Under the pieces are notes generated by a model. That model was given only the letters and a program-made list of their open reading frames with translations. It searched no databases and was not told where the DNA came from. Below are positions 1 to 7,844 of a stretch of DNA of 32,384 nt, piece after piece; within the stretch, counting starts at the first letter, position 1, and the number at the start of each line of letters is the position of its first letter. The stretch spans positions 1-32,384 of the forward strand of contig JABFXA010000146.1 in the NCBI GenBank assembly GCA_013361955.1. The letters are read 5' to 3'. The stretch is from Nocardioidaceae bacterium (lineage in GTDB: Bacteria; Actinomycetota; Actinomycetes; Propionibacteriales; Nocardioidaceae). The position numbers and the translations under genes were made by a program.

Positions 1-1275
1 GCTGTGGAAGTCGACCTGGATCGTGTGCCGCTTCGAGGCGACGTAGCGCTTGCGCTGCCGCTCGTCGTAGATCCGGATCTGCCGCCGCATCTCGTCGTAC
101 GACGGCAGCTCGGCCGACCCGTCGACCAGGTCGGCTACCCAGCCGGCCTGCGCCTCGGCCAGCGGCATGATCGCGCCGAGCGGCTGCACCAGGCCGACGA
201 AGAACAGCCGGGGGTGCTCCGGGTCGACCACCCGGCGGTACAGGTCGACCTTGTTGTCGCGCGTGGGCACCACCCGCTCGTCGAGGAACGGGAAGGTGAC
301 CTTGTAGCCGGTGCAGTAGACCACCACGTCGACCTCGACCGCGGTGCCGTCGGTGAAGAACACCTTGGCGCCCTCGAACCGGTCGATGTTCGGCTTCACC
401 GCGATGTCGCCGTGGCCGAGCCGGTTCAGCAGCTCCTCGCTGACCGTGGGGTGCGCGTGCAGCACCCGGTGGTCGGGCTTCGGCAGGCCGTAGTCGGTGA
501 CCCTGCCCTGGGTGAGCCGCAGCAGCGCGGCCATCCCGAGCTGCTGCAGCGGCACCGGGCCGCGGGCCAGCGGTGAGTCGGTGAGGTGGTCGGTGGGGAT
601 GCCGAACATGTACTTCGGCACGATGTGCGCGCCCCGTCGCATCGCCAGGTAGGTCCGCTCCGCGACGCGGGTCGACTCCACCGCGATGTCACACGCGGAG
701 TTGCCGATCCCCAGCACCAGCACGCGTCTGCCCTCGAGCACGTCGGGCGTCTTGTAGTAGTGCGCGTGCATCTCCACGCCCGGGAAGGTCTCCACGCCGG
801 GGTACGACGGCTCCGGCCAGCGCGGGTCCCAGTGGTGGCCGTTAGCCACGATCACGTGGGAGTAGCGCAGCACCTCGGGCTCGGTCACGTCTCCGTGGGC
901 GTCGCGGGCACGCACCGTCACCTCGAAGTCCTGCCCGACCGGCGCCACCTTGACCACCTCGGTGCGGAACCGGATCCGGTCGCGGAGCCCGAAGCGGTCC
1001 ACGTAGGCGTCGAAGTAGTCGGCGATCTGCCAGTGGTTCGGGTAGTCCGGCAGGTGCTCGGGCATCGGGAAGGCGCGGTACTCCATCTGCTCGCGCGAGG
1101 TGTTGATGTGCAGCGAGCGGTAGGCCGACGACATCCCGTTGTCGTTCTCGTAGCGCCAGTTGCCACCGATCGTCGAGCCGACCTCGAAGCAGTCGAAGTC
1201 GATCCCCCGCTCGTGCAGCACCTGTGCCGCTGCGATCCCCGAGGACCCCGCTCCGACGACGCATACCCGTTGCAT
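1..1275 (-). CDS. Flavin-containing monooxygenase (3' end cut by window)
   Basis: FAD- and NADPH-dependent monooxygenase of the FMO/Baeyer-Villiger type; 425 residues are visible and the C-terminus lies outside the window. The protein starts MQRVCVVGAGSSGIAAAQ, giving the FAD Rossmann motif GxGxxG at residues 8-13. A second Rossmann motif (LGIGNSACD, about 188-196) would bind NADPH. The FMO fingerprint FxGxxxHxxxY is present as FPGVEMHAHYY (164-174), and a YCTGY motif occurs near the end of the visible part. The ATG at 1275 follows a GGAGG ribosome site 6 bases upstream. The substrate cannot be told; families with this fingerprint oxidise ketones, amines or sulfides. A perfect 10-bp palindrome (GAACCGGTTC, 1315-1324) lies 40 bases upstream. 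Confidence 0.9.
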   Translation of the reverse strand, partial: MQRVCVVGAGSSGIAAAQVLHERGIDFDCFEVGSTIGGNWRYENDNGMSSAYRSLHINTSREQMEYRAFPMPEHLPDYPNHWQIADYFDAYVDRFGLRDRIRFRTEVVKVAPVGQDFEVTVRARDAHGDVTEPEVLRYSHVIVANGHHWDPRWPEPSYPGVETFPGVEMHAHYYKTPDVLEGRRVLVLGIGNSACDIAVESTRVAERTYLAMRRGAHIVPKYMFGIPTDHLTDSPLARGPVPLQQLGMAALLRLTQGRVTDYGLPKPDHRVLHAHPTVSEELLNRLGHGDIAVKPNIDRFEGAKVFFTDGTAVEVDVVVYCTGYKVTFPFLDERVVPTRDNKVDLYRRVVDPEHPRLFFVGLVQPLGAIMPLAEAQAGWVADLVDGSAELPSYDEMRRQIRIYDERQRKRYVASKRHTIQVDFHS

Positions 1276-1345
1276 CCGACCTCCGACTTCGCGGCGAAGA
1301 CCCTCACGATGCCAGAACCGGTTCCAGTTCGGGAGGCCAGGGTGC

Positions 1346-1555
1346 TCAGCCTCCGGGGACGAACCGCCACGAAGCACCCGCGCCCACCAGGAACATCGCG
1401 GCGGTGCCGAGCGCCAGCACGTGCAGCCCGCAGACGTACGCCGACGCGTGCGCGGCGAGGGATCCCTCGATCACCGCCAGCGTCGCGCTGCCCAGCAGCA
1501 GCACCAGGAAGTACCCGACGCACAGCACCGCGAGCAGCAGTCCCCGAGAGCGCAT
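1346..1555 (-). CDS. Small two-helix membrane protein, unknown function
   Basis: A 69-residue protein starting MRSRGLLLAVLCVGYFLVL. Two hydrophobic stretches (about 5-29 and 40-61) should form a transmembrane hairpin, joined by a short loop and ending in WRFVPGG. I chose the ATG at 1555 because the longer reading of this frame would run into the divergent gene that starts at 1617 and would add a charged, low-complexity N-terminus. It lies upstream of the monooxygenase on the same strand (70 bases apart) and might be co-transcribed with it. No family recognised. Confidence 0.6.
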   Translation of the reverse strand: MRSRGLLLAVLCVGYFLVLLLGSATLAVIEGSLAAHASAYVCGLHVLALGTAAMFLVGAGASWRFVPGG

Positions 1556-1616
1556 GGCTCCACCCTGCCTCGCGGTCCGATCGGTGCCGACCGAACGAAC
1601 CCGTAGGGTCGTCCCC

Positions 1617-2213
1617 ATGCCGTTCCCGTCCCCACCCTGGCGGCTGCAGGCCGAGGCCTGGCTCTCACTGTTCGCGCTGCGCGACACCGGACGGGAGGAC
1701 CGGCCCGGCGGTGTGTACGCCGCGGCGTTCGTCGACTACGGCGAGGCCGGCGTGCTCGGCTACCACGAGCTGCTGGTCGCCCGGCTGGTCCGCGAGGGCG
1801 CGGTGCCGCGGGTCCGGATCACCGACATCTGGGTGGACTCCCGCGAGTCGCGGGAGGGCGGCCGGTCGCTGTGGGCGATCCCCAAGGAGCTTGCCGATCT
1901 GCCGCTGCGCTCGTCGGGCTGGGGCGTCGCCACCCGGACGTCGTTCAGCGGCGTCGCCGAGGGGCACCACCTGGCCACCGGCGGCTTCACCGCGGTGCCG
2001 AACGCGGCGCTGGTGCGCACGCCGTTCGTGGCCGCCACGTCGCAGCCACGCGAGGACGGCAGCGTCGTGGTCACCCGCTTCTCCGGCTCGTCCCGCGCGC
2101 TGCCCTGCCACGGCCGGTGGCGCTTCGGCCCCGACGGCCCGCTCGGCTTCCTGCACGGCCGCCGCCCGCTGGCGTCCTTCCACCTCCGCGACGCCCGGCT
2201 CACCTTCGGCTGA
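1617..2213 (+). CDS. Acetoacetate decarboxylase family protein
   Basis: A 198-residue protein starting MPFPSPPWRLQAEAW. The order of blocks (N-terminal PPW, a VDYGEAGVLGYHELLVARLV block, then GGRSLWAIPKELADL) is that of the short actinobacterial members of the acetoacetate decarboxylase (ADC) superfamily. Lys90 in the IPKEL block sits where the Schiff-base lysine region of true ADC lies, but I cannot align it with certainty, so decarboxylase activity is not assured; many members are hydratase/aldolase-like or unknown. Transcribed away from the small membrane gene (61-base divergent gap). Five bases after its stop lies the first edge of the palindromic repeat described at 2219-2285. Confidence 0.75.
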   Translation: MPFPSPPWRLQAEAWLSLFALRDTGREDRPGGVYAAAFVDYGEAGVLGYHELLVARLVREGAVPRVRITDIWVDSRESREGGRSLWAIPKELADLPLRSSGWGVATRTSFSGVAEGHHLATGGFTAVPNAALVRTPFVAATSQPREDGSVVVTRFSGSSRALPCHGRWRFGPDGPLGFLHGRRPLASFHLRDARLTFG

Positions 2214-2218
2214 CGCCG

Positions 2219-2285
2219 CGCTGGTCGAGGTGACGACCGCTGGTTGCGGTGCGAGCCGCTGGGCGAGCTCGCACCTCAACCAACG
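2219..2285. repeat. Stop-adjacent palindromic repeat, copy 1 (possible bidirectional terminator)
   Basis: Lies between two convergent genes. A hairpin is formed by arms 2238-2256 and 2267-2285 (19 nt each, 17 of 19 paired, 10-nt loop). The right arm, read on the minus strand, starts CGTTGGTTGAGGTGCGAGC just 6 nt after the stop of the gene at 2292. A further half-copy (CGCTGGTCGAGGTG, 2219-2232) starts 5 nt after the stop of the plus-strand gene ending at 2213. Same family as the copies near 14619, 20206, 23350 and 26446. Confidence 0.8.
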
Positions 2286-2291
2286 GGTGGG

Positions 2292-2516
2292 TCAGTCGAA
2301 GGCGTCGGGGTCGTCGTGCTCGTGGTCGTGGAGGGCGCGACGGGCGGAGTCACGGATCTCGTAGAGGTCGGTGGCCAGCCCGCCGACGGCACGGGCGACG
2401 TCGCGGACGGCGCCGGTGATGACCGTCGTGATCGCGCCCACGGCGGTCGCGGTGGCCTCCACACCGTCCTGGAGGGCGTCCTTGCGGATCTCGCCCTTGC
2501 TCAGGTGGTCCTTCAT
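2292..2516 (-). CDS. Small hypothetical protein
   Basis: A 74-residue protein starting MKDHLSKGEIRKDALQDGV. It is rich in Ala, Thr and Val and looks largely helical, with an amphipathic central stretch (about 18-50) and an acidic, His-rich tail ending HDHEHDDPDAFD. No signal peptide and no clear transmembrane segment. The ATG at 2516 has an AGGA 10 bases upstream; a start at 2552 in the same frame would add 12 residues and is less likely. It is divergent from the NlpC/P60 gene (68-base gap). Function unknown; real coding is supported by the compact fit between neighbours, not by homology. Confidence 0.55.
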   Translation of the reverse strand: MKDHLSKGEIRKDALQDGVEATATAVGAITTVITGAVRDVARAVGGLATDLYEIRDSARRALHDHEHDDPDAFD

Positions 2517-2584
2517 GGCTTCATGATCCTGACTGCTTCGGCGGTTCGCCACACGGGACCGCGGATCGGGACGACCATGGTGCG

Positions 2585-3562
2585 GTGACCCGACGCCTGC
2601 TCGCCCTCGCCCTCGTCGCGCTGTCCAGGGTGCTGCTGCCGTCGGCCGCGCACGCCGCCGTACCGTCGGTCAGCGCCGGGCACGACGCCTGGGTGGCGGT
2701 CTCGGTGGCCCGGCTCTGGGAGTCGCCGTCCTCGCCGCGGACCGTGGACCGGCCCGCGCTGGAGCGGCCGGTGCGGGTGCGGGCCTGGCTGCGGGACATG
2801 TCGCTCGCCCAGCGCAAGGCGCTGTTCAGCCGCAGCGACACCGAGGCGCTCCTCGGCGAGCGGGTCCGGGTGACCCGGGTCCGTGGCTCCTGGGCACACG
2901 TCGTGGTGCCGGACCAGCCGAGCCCGAAGGACGCCCGCGGCTACCCGGGCTGGGTCCCGATGCGGCAGCTGACGGCGCGCACACCGCTCGCCTCGACGCA
3001 GGTCGCGACCGTGGTCCGGCGTACGGCGTGGCTGCGTACCGACGACGCGGCCGCCGCGAAGGTGCTCGAGGCCAGCTTCGGCACCCGGCTCAAGGTGGTG
3101 TCGGTGCTCGACGGCTGGGTGCGGGTCCGCACGCCGCTCGGCGCCACCCGCCGGGTGAGCGACACCGCGGTGTCCGTGCACGCACCGGGCGCGACCGCGC
3201 TGCCGCGCACCCGGGCCGACCTGGTCACGACCGCGCAGTCGTTCCACGGTCTGCCGTACCTGTGGGGCGGGCTCTCCGGGTTCGGCCTGGACTGCTCCGG
3301 GCTGACCTGGCTGGACTTCCGCGCGCACGGGCAGACGATCCGGCGCGACGCGCTGCCGCAGTCGCAGCACGGCACGGCGGTCCGCCGGACCACGCTGCGC
3401 AAGGGCGACCTGATCTTCTACGCGACCGCCGGGAAGGTGCACCACGTGACCATGTACGCCGGCGCCGGCCGGATGGTCGAGGCGCCGCACACCGGCGCTG
3501 TGGTGCGGACGGTGCCGGTGCGCGACCACGAGTACTTCCGGGCCCGCCGCTACCTGGGCTGA
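2585..3562 (+). CDS. Secreted NlpC/P60 cell-wall hydrolase
   Basis: A 325-residue exported protein. A signal peptide (residues 1-24, ending AHA) is followed by a region with two SH3b-like segments (about 33-130 and 138-200, each with a GW turn: YPGWVPM and LDGWVRV) and a C-terminal NlpC/P60 domain (about 210-325). Catalytic Cys237 lies in GLDCSGL and His287 in VHHVTMYAG; His302 in APHTG is the likely third residue. The family cleaves gamma-D-Glu-mesoDAP type bonds in peptidoglycan stem peptides. The start is GTG at 2585; just upstream a three-codon ORF (ATG at 2577) ends in a TGA that overlaps this GTG. Its stop lies 4 bases from the convergent desaturase stop. Confidence 0.88.
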   Translation: MTRRLLALALVALSRVLLPSAAHAAVPSVSAGHDAWVAVSVARLWESPSSPRTVDRPALERPVRVRAWLRDMSLAQRKALFSRSDTEALLGERVRVTRVRGSWAHVVVPDQPSPKDARGYPGWVPMRQLTARTPLASTQVATVVRRTAWLRTDDAAAAKVLEASFGTRLKVVSVLDGWVRVRTPLGATRRVSDTAVSVHAPGATALPRTRADLVTTAQSFHGLPYLWGGLSGFGLDCSGLTWLDFRAHGQTIRRDALPQSQHGTAVRRTTLRKGDLIFYATAGKVHHVTMYAGAGRMVEAPHTGAVVRTVPVRDHEYFRARRYLG

Positions 3563-3566
3563 CCGC

Positions 3567-4658
3567 TCACGCCGCGAGCGGCTGCTCGACCGGCTCTGGC
3601 GTCGTACGGCGCCTGGTCGGCAGCGCGAGCCGGCAGATCTTGCGGGCCACCGAGCCGAGCTGCTTGCGCAGCGGGCCGGTGTGGTACTCGAGCCCGTACC
3701 GCTCGCAGAGGTCGCGCACCTCCTCGGCGATCTGCGGGTAGCGCCGTGCCGGCAGGTCCGGGAACAGGTGGTGCTCGATCTGGTGCGAGAGGTTCCCGGT
3801 CATCAGGTGGAACAGCCGGCTGCCGGTGATGTTCGCCGACCCGAGCAGCTGCCGGTAGTACCACATGCCCCGGGTCTCGTCCTCGGTCTCGTCCTCGCTG
3901 AACGTCGCCACGCCCGCCGGGAAGTGGCCGCAGAAGATGATCCCGAAGGCCCACACGTTGCGGACCAGGTTCGCGACCGCGTTGCCCGCCAGGGTCATCG
4001 GGAACAGCGGACCGGTCAGCGCCGGGAACAGCACGTAGTCCTTGAGGGTCTGGTTGCGGACCTTGCGGATCATCCCGCGGTGCAGGTGCTTGGTGTCGGC
4101 CCAGGTGCGCTCGCCGGCGACGATCCGCTCGACCTCGAGGTCGTGCAGCAGCACGCCCCACTCGAAGAACAGCATCAGCAGGGTCGCGTAGACCGGGTTG
4201 CCCAGGTAGTAGGGCCGCCACTGCTGGTCCTCGTCCATCCGCAGCACGCCGTACCCGATGTCGCGGTCCTTGCCGAGGATGTTCGTGTAGGTGTGGTGGA
4301 TGTAGTTGTGGCTGTACCGCCACTGCTCGCTGGGGCACATCGTGTCCCACTCGTACCTGCGTGAGTTCAGGCCCGGGTCGCCCATCCAGTCGTACTGCCC
4401 GTGCATCACGTTGTGCCCGATCTCCATGTTGTCGAGGATCTTCGACACCGAGAGGGCGGCGACCGCGAGCGGCCAGGCCGGGGGCAGGTAGAACAGCGCG
4501 CGGCCGGCGACCTCGAAGGCACGCTGGGTCTTCACGACGTTGCGGATGTACGTCGCGTCGTCCTCGCCGAGCGAGTCGACGATGCGCCGGCGGATCGCGT
4601 CGAGCTCGGCGCCGAACTCCTCGAGCTGCTCGTCGGTCAGGGTGGTGGGGTTGCTCAT
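3567..4658 (-). CDS. Membrane fatty acid desaturase (DesA3-like)
   Basis: A 363-residue di-iron membrane desaturase. The three histidine boxes are all visible: HNVMH (82-86), HNYIHH (117-122) and HQIEHH (292-297), with hydrophobic segments around 55-78, 155-172 and 207-245. It should introduce a cis double bond into a long acyl chain. The QIEHH box occurs in several acyl-lipid and acyl-CoA desaturases, so the position of the double bond cannot be read from sequence. Twelve bases upstream is the reductase gene, the same pairing as mycobacterial Rv3229c (DesA3)/Rv3230c, a stearoyl-CoA delta-9 system. AAGGAG precedes the ATG at 4658. Confidence 0.92.
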   Translation of the reverse strand: MSNPTTLTDEQLEEFGAELDAIRRRIVDSLGEDDATYIRNVVKTQRAFEVAGRALFYLPPAWPLAVAALSVSKILDNMEIGHNVMHGQYDWMGDPGLNSRRYEWDTMCPSEQWRYSHNYIHHTYTNILGKDRDIGYGVLRMDEDQQWRPYYLGNPVYATLLMLFFEWGVLLHDLEVERIVAGERTWADTKHLHRGMIRKVRNQTLKDYVLFPALTGPLFPMTLAGNAVANLVRNVWAFGIIFCGHFPAGVATFSEDETEDETRGMWYYRQLLGSANITGSRLFHLMTGNLSHQIEHHLFPDLPARRYPQIAEEVRDLCERYGLEYHTGPLRKQLGSVARKICRLALPTRRRTTPEPVEQPLAA

Positions 4659-4670
4659 GGGGACTCCTTG

Positions 4671-5744
4671 TCAGAGGTCGACCGCGCAGCCGCCGACCGG
4701 ACGGCTCACGCAGATCTGGATGTCCTCGTCGGGGGCGGATGACTCGGCACCGGTGACCGCGTGGCGCACCGTGCCCTCGGTCTTGCGGGTGGTGCAGCCG
4801 CGGCAGATGCCCATCCGGCACCCGTGCTCCGGACGCAGGCCGAGCGCCTCGGCCTGCTCGAGCAGCGTGGCGCCGGTGTTCGCGGCGGTCTGGCCGCTGC
4901 GGGCGAACCGCACGGTGCCGGTGGCCGCCTCGTCGTCGGGCGGCAGCGTGGAGGTCTTGAAGTACTCCACGCGCAGGGTGTCGCGCCCGGCGTACAGCTC
5001 GCGGACGGTCTCCACGAAACCGGCGGGGCCGCACGCGTAGGTGAGCGTGTCGGCGTACGCCGGGGCGAGCGCGGTGAGCTGCAGCTCGTTGAGGCGCTTG
5101 TCGCCGAGGCGGGTGTGCAGGACGGTGACGTCGACGTTCGGCAGCTGCGCGATCTCGTCGAGCTCGTCGGCAAAGATCGTCTCCTCGGGCGTGCGCGCGT
5201 GGTGCACGAACGTGAGCCGACCTTCGTAGCGCAGGTCGACCAGGCTGCGCAGCATCGACATCACCGGGGTGATGCCGGAGCCGGCGCTGAGGAACAGCAG
5301 CCGGCGCGGCAGCAGCGGGGGCAGCGTGAACTCGCCCTCCGCCCGGGAGAGGTGCAGCACGGTGCCGACCCCGGCGTGCCGGGCGAGGTGCTTCGACACG
5401 ACGCCGTCGTCGTGCGCGCGGACCGTGATCGTGAACGTCCGGTCACCGCGCATCCGGCGGGCCAGGTCGGAGGAGGAGATGGAGAAGCAGCGGGTGTGCC
5501 GGGTGCCGTCGACCTCGACGCCGACCTGCACGTGCTGGCCGGCGGCGAAGCCGGGCCAGGTGCTCGTCGGCTGCAGGGTCAGCGTGGTCACGTCGTGGGT
5601 CTCGCGGTGGGTGCGGACCACGCGGGCCCGGACCTCGTGGGCGGCCCACATCGGGTTCACCAGCTCCAGGTAGCGGTCGACCCCGTGCGGCGAGGTGAGC
5701 GCCGCGACCGCGGGGGACCGCAGGATCGTCCGGGTCAGGCTCAT
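4671..5744 (-). CDS. Ferredoxin reductase-type electron donor to the desaturase
   Basis: A 357-residue soluble flavo-iron-sulfur protein in the order FAD-binding barrel (about 35-145, RCFSIS at 85-90), NAD(P)-binding domain (about 148-250, GSGITP at 155-160 and CGP at 238-240) and plant-type [2Fe-2S] domain with Cys309, Cys314, Cys317 and Cys345. It passes electrons from NAD(P)H to the desaturase next door, as Rv3230c does for DesA3; that role is inferred from domain order and operon position. It is the first gene of the two-gene operon. An 18-bp quasi-palindrome ends 15 bases before its ATG, where a repressor would block transcription or ribosome access. Confidence 0.92.
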   Translation of the reverse strand: MSLTRTILRSPAVAALTSPHGVDRYLELVNPMWAAHEVRARVVRTHRETHDVTTLTLQPTSTWPGFAAGQHVQVGVEVDGTRHTRCFSISSSDLARRMRGDRTFTITVRAHDDGVVSKHLARHAGVGTVLHLSRAEGEFTLPPLLPRRLLFLSAGSGITPVMSMLRSLVDLRYEGRLTFVHHARTPEETIFADELDEIAQLPNVDVTVLHTRLGDKRLNELQLTALAPAYADTLTYACGPAGFVETVRELYAGRDTLRVEYFKTSTLPPDDEAATGTVRFARSGQTAANTGATLLEQAEALGLRPEHGCRMGICRGCTTRKTEGTVRHAVTGAESSAPDEDIQICVSRPVGGCAVDL

Positions 5745-5758
5745 GGGGTCTGCCTTTC

Positions 5759-5811
5759 AGTGAACGACTGTGCACTCAAAACCCTAGGGCCCGTACCCCC
5801 GGTATGGTCAA
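5759..5811 (-). promoter_or_regulatory. Desaturase operon promoter with quasi-palindromic operator
   Basis: Read on the minus strand, TTGACC (5811-5806) and TAGGGT (5786-5781) resemble -35 and -10 boxes with a 19-nt spacer. Just downstream, at 5759-5776, is the quasi-palindrome AGTGAACGACTGTGCACT (arms 8 nt, 6 of 8 paired, 2-nt centre). Its location around the expected transcription start fits an operator for the TetR protein encoded divergently at 5923. It looks similar to the palindrome I recall for Pseudomonas DesT, a TetR regulator of a desaturase/reductase operon. The operator assignment is inference. Confidence 0.5.
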
Positions 5812-5834
5812 CCCCTCGACGCCTGTCCTGCGCG

Positions 5835-5893
5835 TGACCTGTCCCACCCCGCCGCCCCGCCGAAGCGTCACGCGGGTCCCGCCGAGAGGTCAG
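5835..5893. repeat. Family-B palindromic element upstream of tetR
   Basis: Contains CGGGTCCCGCCGAG (5873-5886), the same 14 bases that form the right arm of the terminator at 6593-6606 on the other side of the TetR gene. Outer inverted hexamers TGACCT (5835-5840) and AGGTCA (5887-5892) bracket it, and TGACCTGTC also occurs in the loop of the downstream copy. The region lies in the TetR 5' leader or promoter area. Whether it regulates or is simply a dispersed repeat cannot be decided here. Confidence 0.5.
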
Positions 5894-5922
5894 GCGTGCA
5901 CCGACGCCGTACGATCCGGGGC

Positions 5923-6552
5923 ATGACCGACTCGGGAGCCAGCCGGCGCGAGCGCAAGGAGCGCACCCGGCAGGCGATCCTCGACGCCGCCCTCGGGATC
6001 GCCGACGAGCAGAGCCTGGCCGCGCTGTCGCTGCGCCAGGTGACCCGGGAGGTCGGCATCGTGCCGACCGCGTTCTACCGGCACTTCGCGTCGATCGACG
6101 AGCTCGGGCTGGCCCTCGTCGACCAGTCGTTCGCGTCGCTGCGCGAGATGCTCCGCGACGTACGCCGCAGCAGCAGCGAGCTCACCGGGGTGATCAAGGG
6201 CTCGGTCGACGTGCTCGTGCAGCACGTGCACGAGCGCCGCGAGCACTTCCGGTTCGTCGCCCGGGAGCGGGTCAGCGGCCCGCCCGCCGTACGCCAGGCG
6301 ATCCGGCACGAGCTCGAGCTCGTGGAGCGGGAGCTGGCCACCGACCTGGCCCGGCTGCCGCACGCCGACCGTTGGTCGAGCGACGACCTGCGGATCATGG
6401 CGAACCTGATCGTCACCCTGATGGTCTCCACCGCCGAGGCGATCGTGGCGGCACCGCCGGAGCGGCCGGACGTGGAGCGCGAGGTGGTGCGCACCGCCGT
6501 CGCGCAGCTGCGGATGGTGGTGGTCGGCGCGCTGCAGTGGGAGTCGCGCTGA
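5923..6552 (+). CDS. TetR family regulator, likely of the desaturase operon
   Basis: A 209-residue regulator. The N-terminal helix-turn-helix is about residues 15-55 (ILDAALGIADEQ, then SLRQVTREVGIVPTAFYRHF at 36-55), and the C-terminal part (60-209) is the helical ligand-binding and dimerisation domain. It is divergent from the reductase/desaturase operon (178-base gap). By analogy with DesT, which senses the saturated/unsaturated acyl-CoA ratio, it probably represses or tunes that operon; this is inference from layout and from the palindrome at 5759. The ATG at 5923 fits the usual short lead before the HTH; a GTG at 5896 in frame is less likely. A strong hairpin follows its stop. Confidence 0.85.
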   Translation: MTDSGASRRERKERTRQAILDAALGIADEQSLAALSLRQVTREVGIVPTAFYRHFASIDELGLALVDQSFASLREMLRDVRRSSSELTGVIKGSVDVLVQHVHERREHFRFVARERVSGPPAVRQAIRHELELVERELATDLARLPHADRWSSDDLRIMANLIVTLMVSTAEAIVAAPPERPDVEREVVRTAVAQLRMVVVGALQWESR

Positions 6553-6565
6553 CCACGACCGACGT

Positions 6566-6606
6566 CTCGGCGGGACCCGACTGACCTGTCGGCGGGTCCC
6601 GCCGAG
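6566..6606. terminator. Strong hairpin between convergent genes (family-B palindrome)
   Basis: A perfect 14-bp inverted repeat: CTCGGCGGGACCCG (6566-6579) and CGGGTCCCGCCGAG (6593-6606), with a 13-nt loop. It lies 13 bases after the TetR stop and 10 bases beyond the stop of the convergent glyoxalase-like gene, so it can serve both. There is no U-tract, as is common in actinobacteria. The right arm recurs at 5873-5886. Confidence 0.7.
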
Positions 6607-6616
6607 CTCTCGGCGG

Positions 6617-7003
6617 TCAGTGTGGGGCGGACTGCCAGAGACCCATGAGGTTGCCCTCCGGGTCGCGGAAGTACGCCGAGAAGCCCATGTCGCCGACCGC
6701 GACCTTCGCCTCGACCGTGGTGCCGCCGCGCTCCCCGATCTGCTCGAGCGACTTGTCGATGTCCTCGACCTCGAGGACCAGCACCGGACCGCCGATCGGG
6801 GCGTTGCGCGCGAGCATCCCGCCGTTGACGAAACCGGGCTCCTCGGGGCCGCCGCCCTGCGGCGCGGAGGGACCGGTGGTGACCATCACGTAGGACATCT
6901 CCGGCAGCGGCTGGATCTGCCAGCCGAACACCTCGGAGTAGAAGCCGATGGCGCGCTCCTGGTCCTCGAACGGCACCTCGAAGTGCACGACCCGACCGCT
7001 CAT
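6617..7003 (-). CDS. VOC / glyoxalase-fold protein
   Basis: A 128-residue vicinal-oxygen-chelate protein with two beta-alpha-beta modules: VVHFEVPFEDQERAIGFYSEVFGW (about 5-28, written here as a typical VOC entry helix) and the second starting near VLVLEVEDIDKSLEQI (75-90), ending YFRDPEGNLMGLWQ (111-124). This is the CFP-30B/glyoxalase-like subgroup, usually without a known substrate. AGGAGG lies 6 bases before the ATG at 7003. It is 80 bases downstream of the SDR and could be the last gene of the long minus-strand operon or a separate unit. Function beyond the fold is not known. Confidence 0.85.
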   Translation of the reverse strand: MSGRVVHFEVPFEDQERAIGFYSEVFGWQIQPLPEMSYVMVTTGPSAPQGGGPEEPGFVNGGMLARNAPIGGPVLVLEVEDIDKSLEQIGERGGTTVEAKVAVGDMGFSAYFRDPEGNLMGLWQSAPH

Positions 7004-7083
7004 CGCGTCCTCCTCGCTGGTGGGGCCACGGCGTGGCCCGGGAAGGTCAGGACTACGCCCGCGGGCGGGCGCGGTCAAGAGCC

Positions 7084-7833
7084 TCAGCCCATGAGGCGGC
7101 GGGCCAGCGGCAGCGGCAGGTGCCGCAGCGCCAGGCCGACCGGCACCCACGGCCACGGCGGCACGTGCGCGCTGGCCTTCTCCTTCTCGATGGCGTCGAC
7201 CATCGCGGCGACGCCCTCCTCGGTGCCGACCATGAACGGCGCGTTGGCGACGCGTTCGTTCATCTCCGAGCGGATGTAGCCGGGGTAGATCACCGACACC
7301 TTGATGGGGGTGCCGAGCACGTCGGCGCGGACCCCCTCGGCGAGGTGCGCGACGCCCGCCTTCGTCGCGGCGTACGTCGTCACGGTGCGCGGCATACCAC
7401 GCATCGCGGACATCGAGGAGATCATCACCAGGTGGCCGGCGTTCTGCCGGCGGAACACCTCCAGCGCCGCCTCGGTCTGGGCGAGGGCGCCGACGAAGTT
7501 CGTCATCGCGGTGTCGCGGTTGGCTTCGAAGCGGCCGGTGCCGATCGGGGCGCCCTTGCCGAGTCCCGCGTTGACCACCACCCGGTCGAGCGTGCCGAAG
7601 TCGTCGGCGAACCCGCGGAACACCTCGAACACCTGGTCGTGGTCGTTCACGTCGAGCGTCCGGACCTGCACCCGGGTGTCGGGGCGCACCCGGACGATCT
7701 CGTCGCGCAGCTCCTCGAGCCGGTCGGCGCGCCGCGCGCACAGCGCGAGGTGGTGGCCGCGCCCGGCGAGCTGCCGGGCCATCTCCGCGCCGAGCCCGCT
7801 GCTGGCTCCGGTGATCAGGACGGTCTTGCGCAC
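7084..7833 (-). CDS. Short-chain dehydrogenase/reductase (SDR), first of two
   Basis: A 249-residue classical SDR. The cofactor motif TGASSGLG is at residues 8-15, NAG at 88-90, catalytic serine in VMISSMS (about 139-142) and YxxxK at Tyr154/Lys158. Arg residues after the second strand (CARRADRL) suggest NADP(H). The start is GTG at 7833, preceded by AGGAG that overlaps the TGA of the upstream histidine-phosphatase gene, so the two are translationally linked (11-base gap). The C-terminus (WPWVPVGLALRHLPLPLARRLMG) is hydrophobic and could touch the membrane. The substrate is not evident; an acyl or hydroxyacyl chain is plausible from the operon. Confidence 0.88.
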   Translation of the reverse strand: MRKTVLITGASSGLGAEMARQLAGRGHHLALCARRADRLEELRDEIVRVRPDTRVQVRTLDVNDHDQVFEVFRGFADDFGTLDRVVVNAGLGKGAPIGTGRFEANRDTAMTNFVGALAQTEAALEVFRRQNAGHLVMISSMSAMRGMPRTVTTYAATKAGVAHLAEGVRADVLGTPIKVSVIYPGYIRSEMNERVANAPFMVGTEEGVAAMVDAIEKEKASAHVPPWPWVPVGLALRHLPLPLARRLMG

Positions 7834-7844
7834 GGCGGGCTCCT

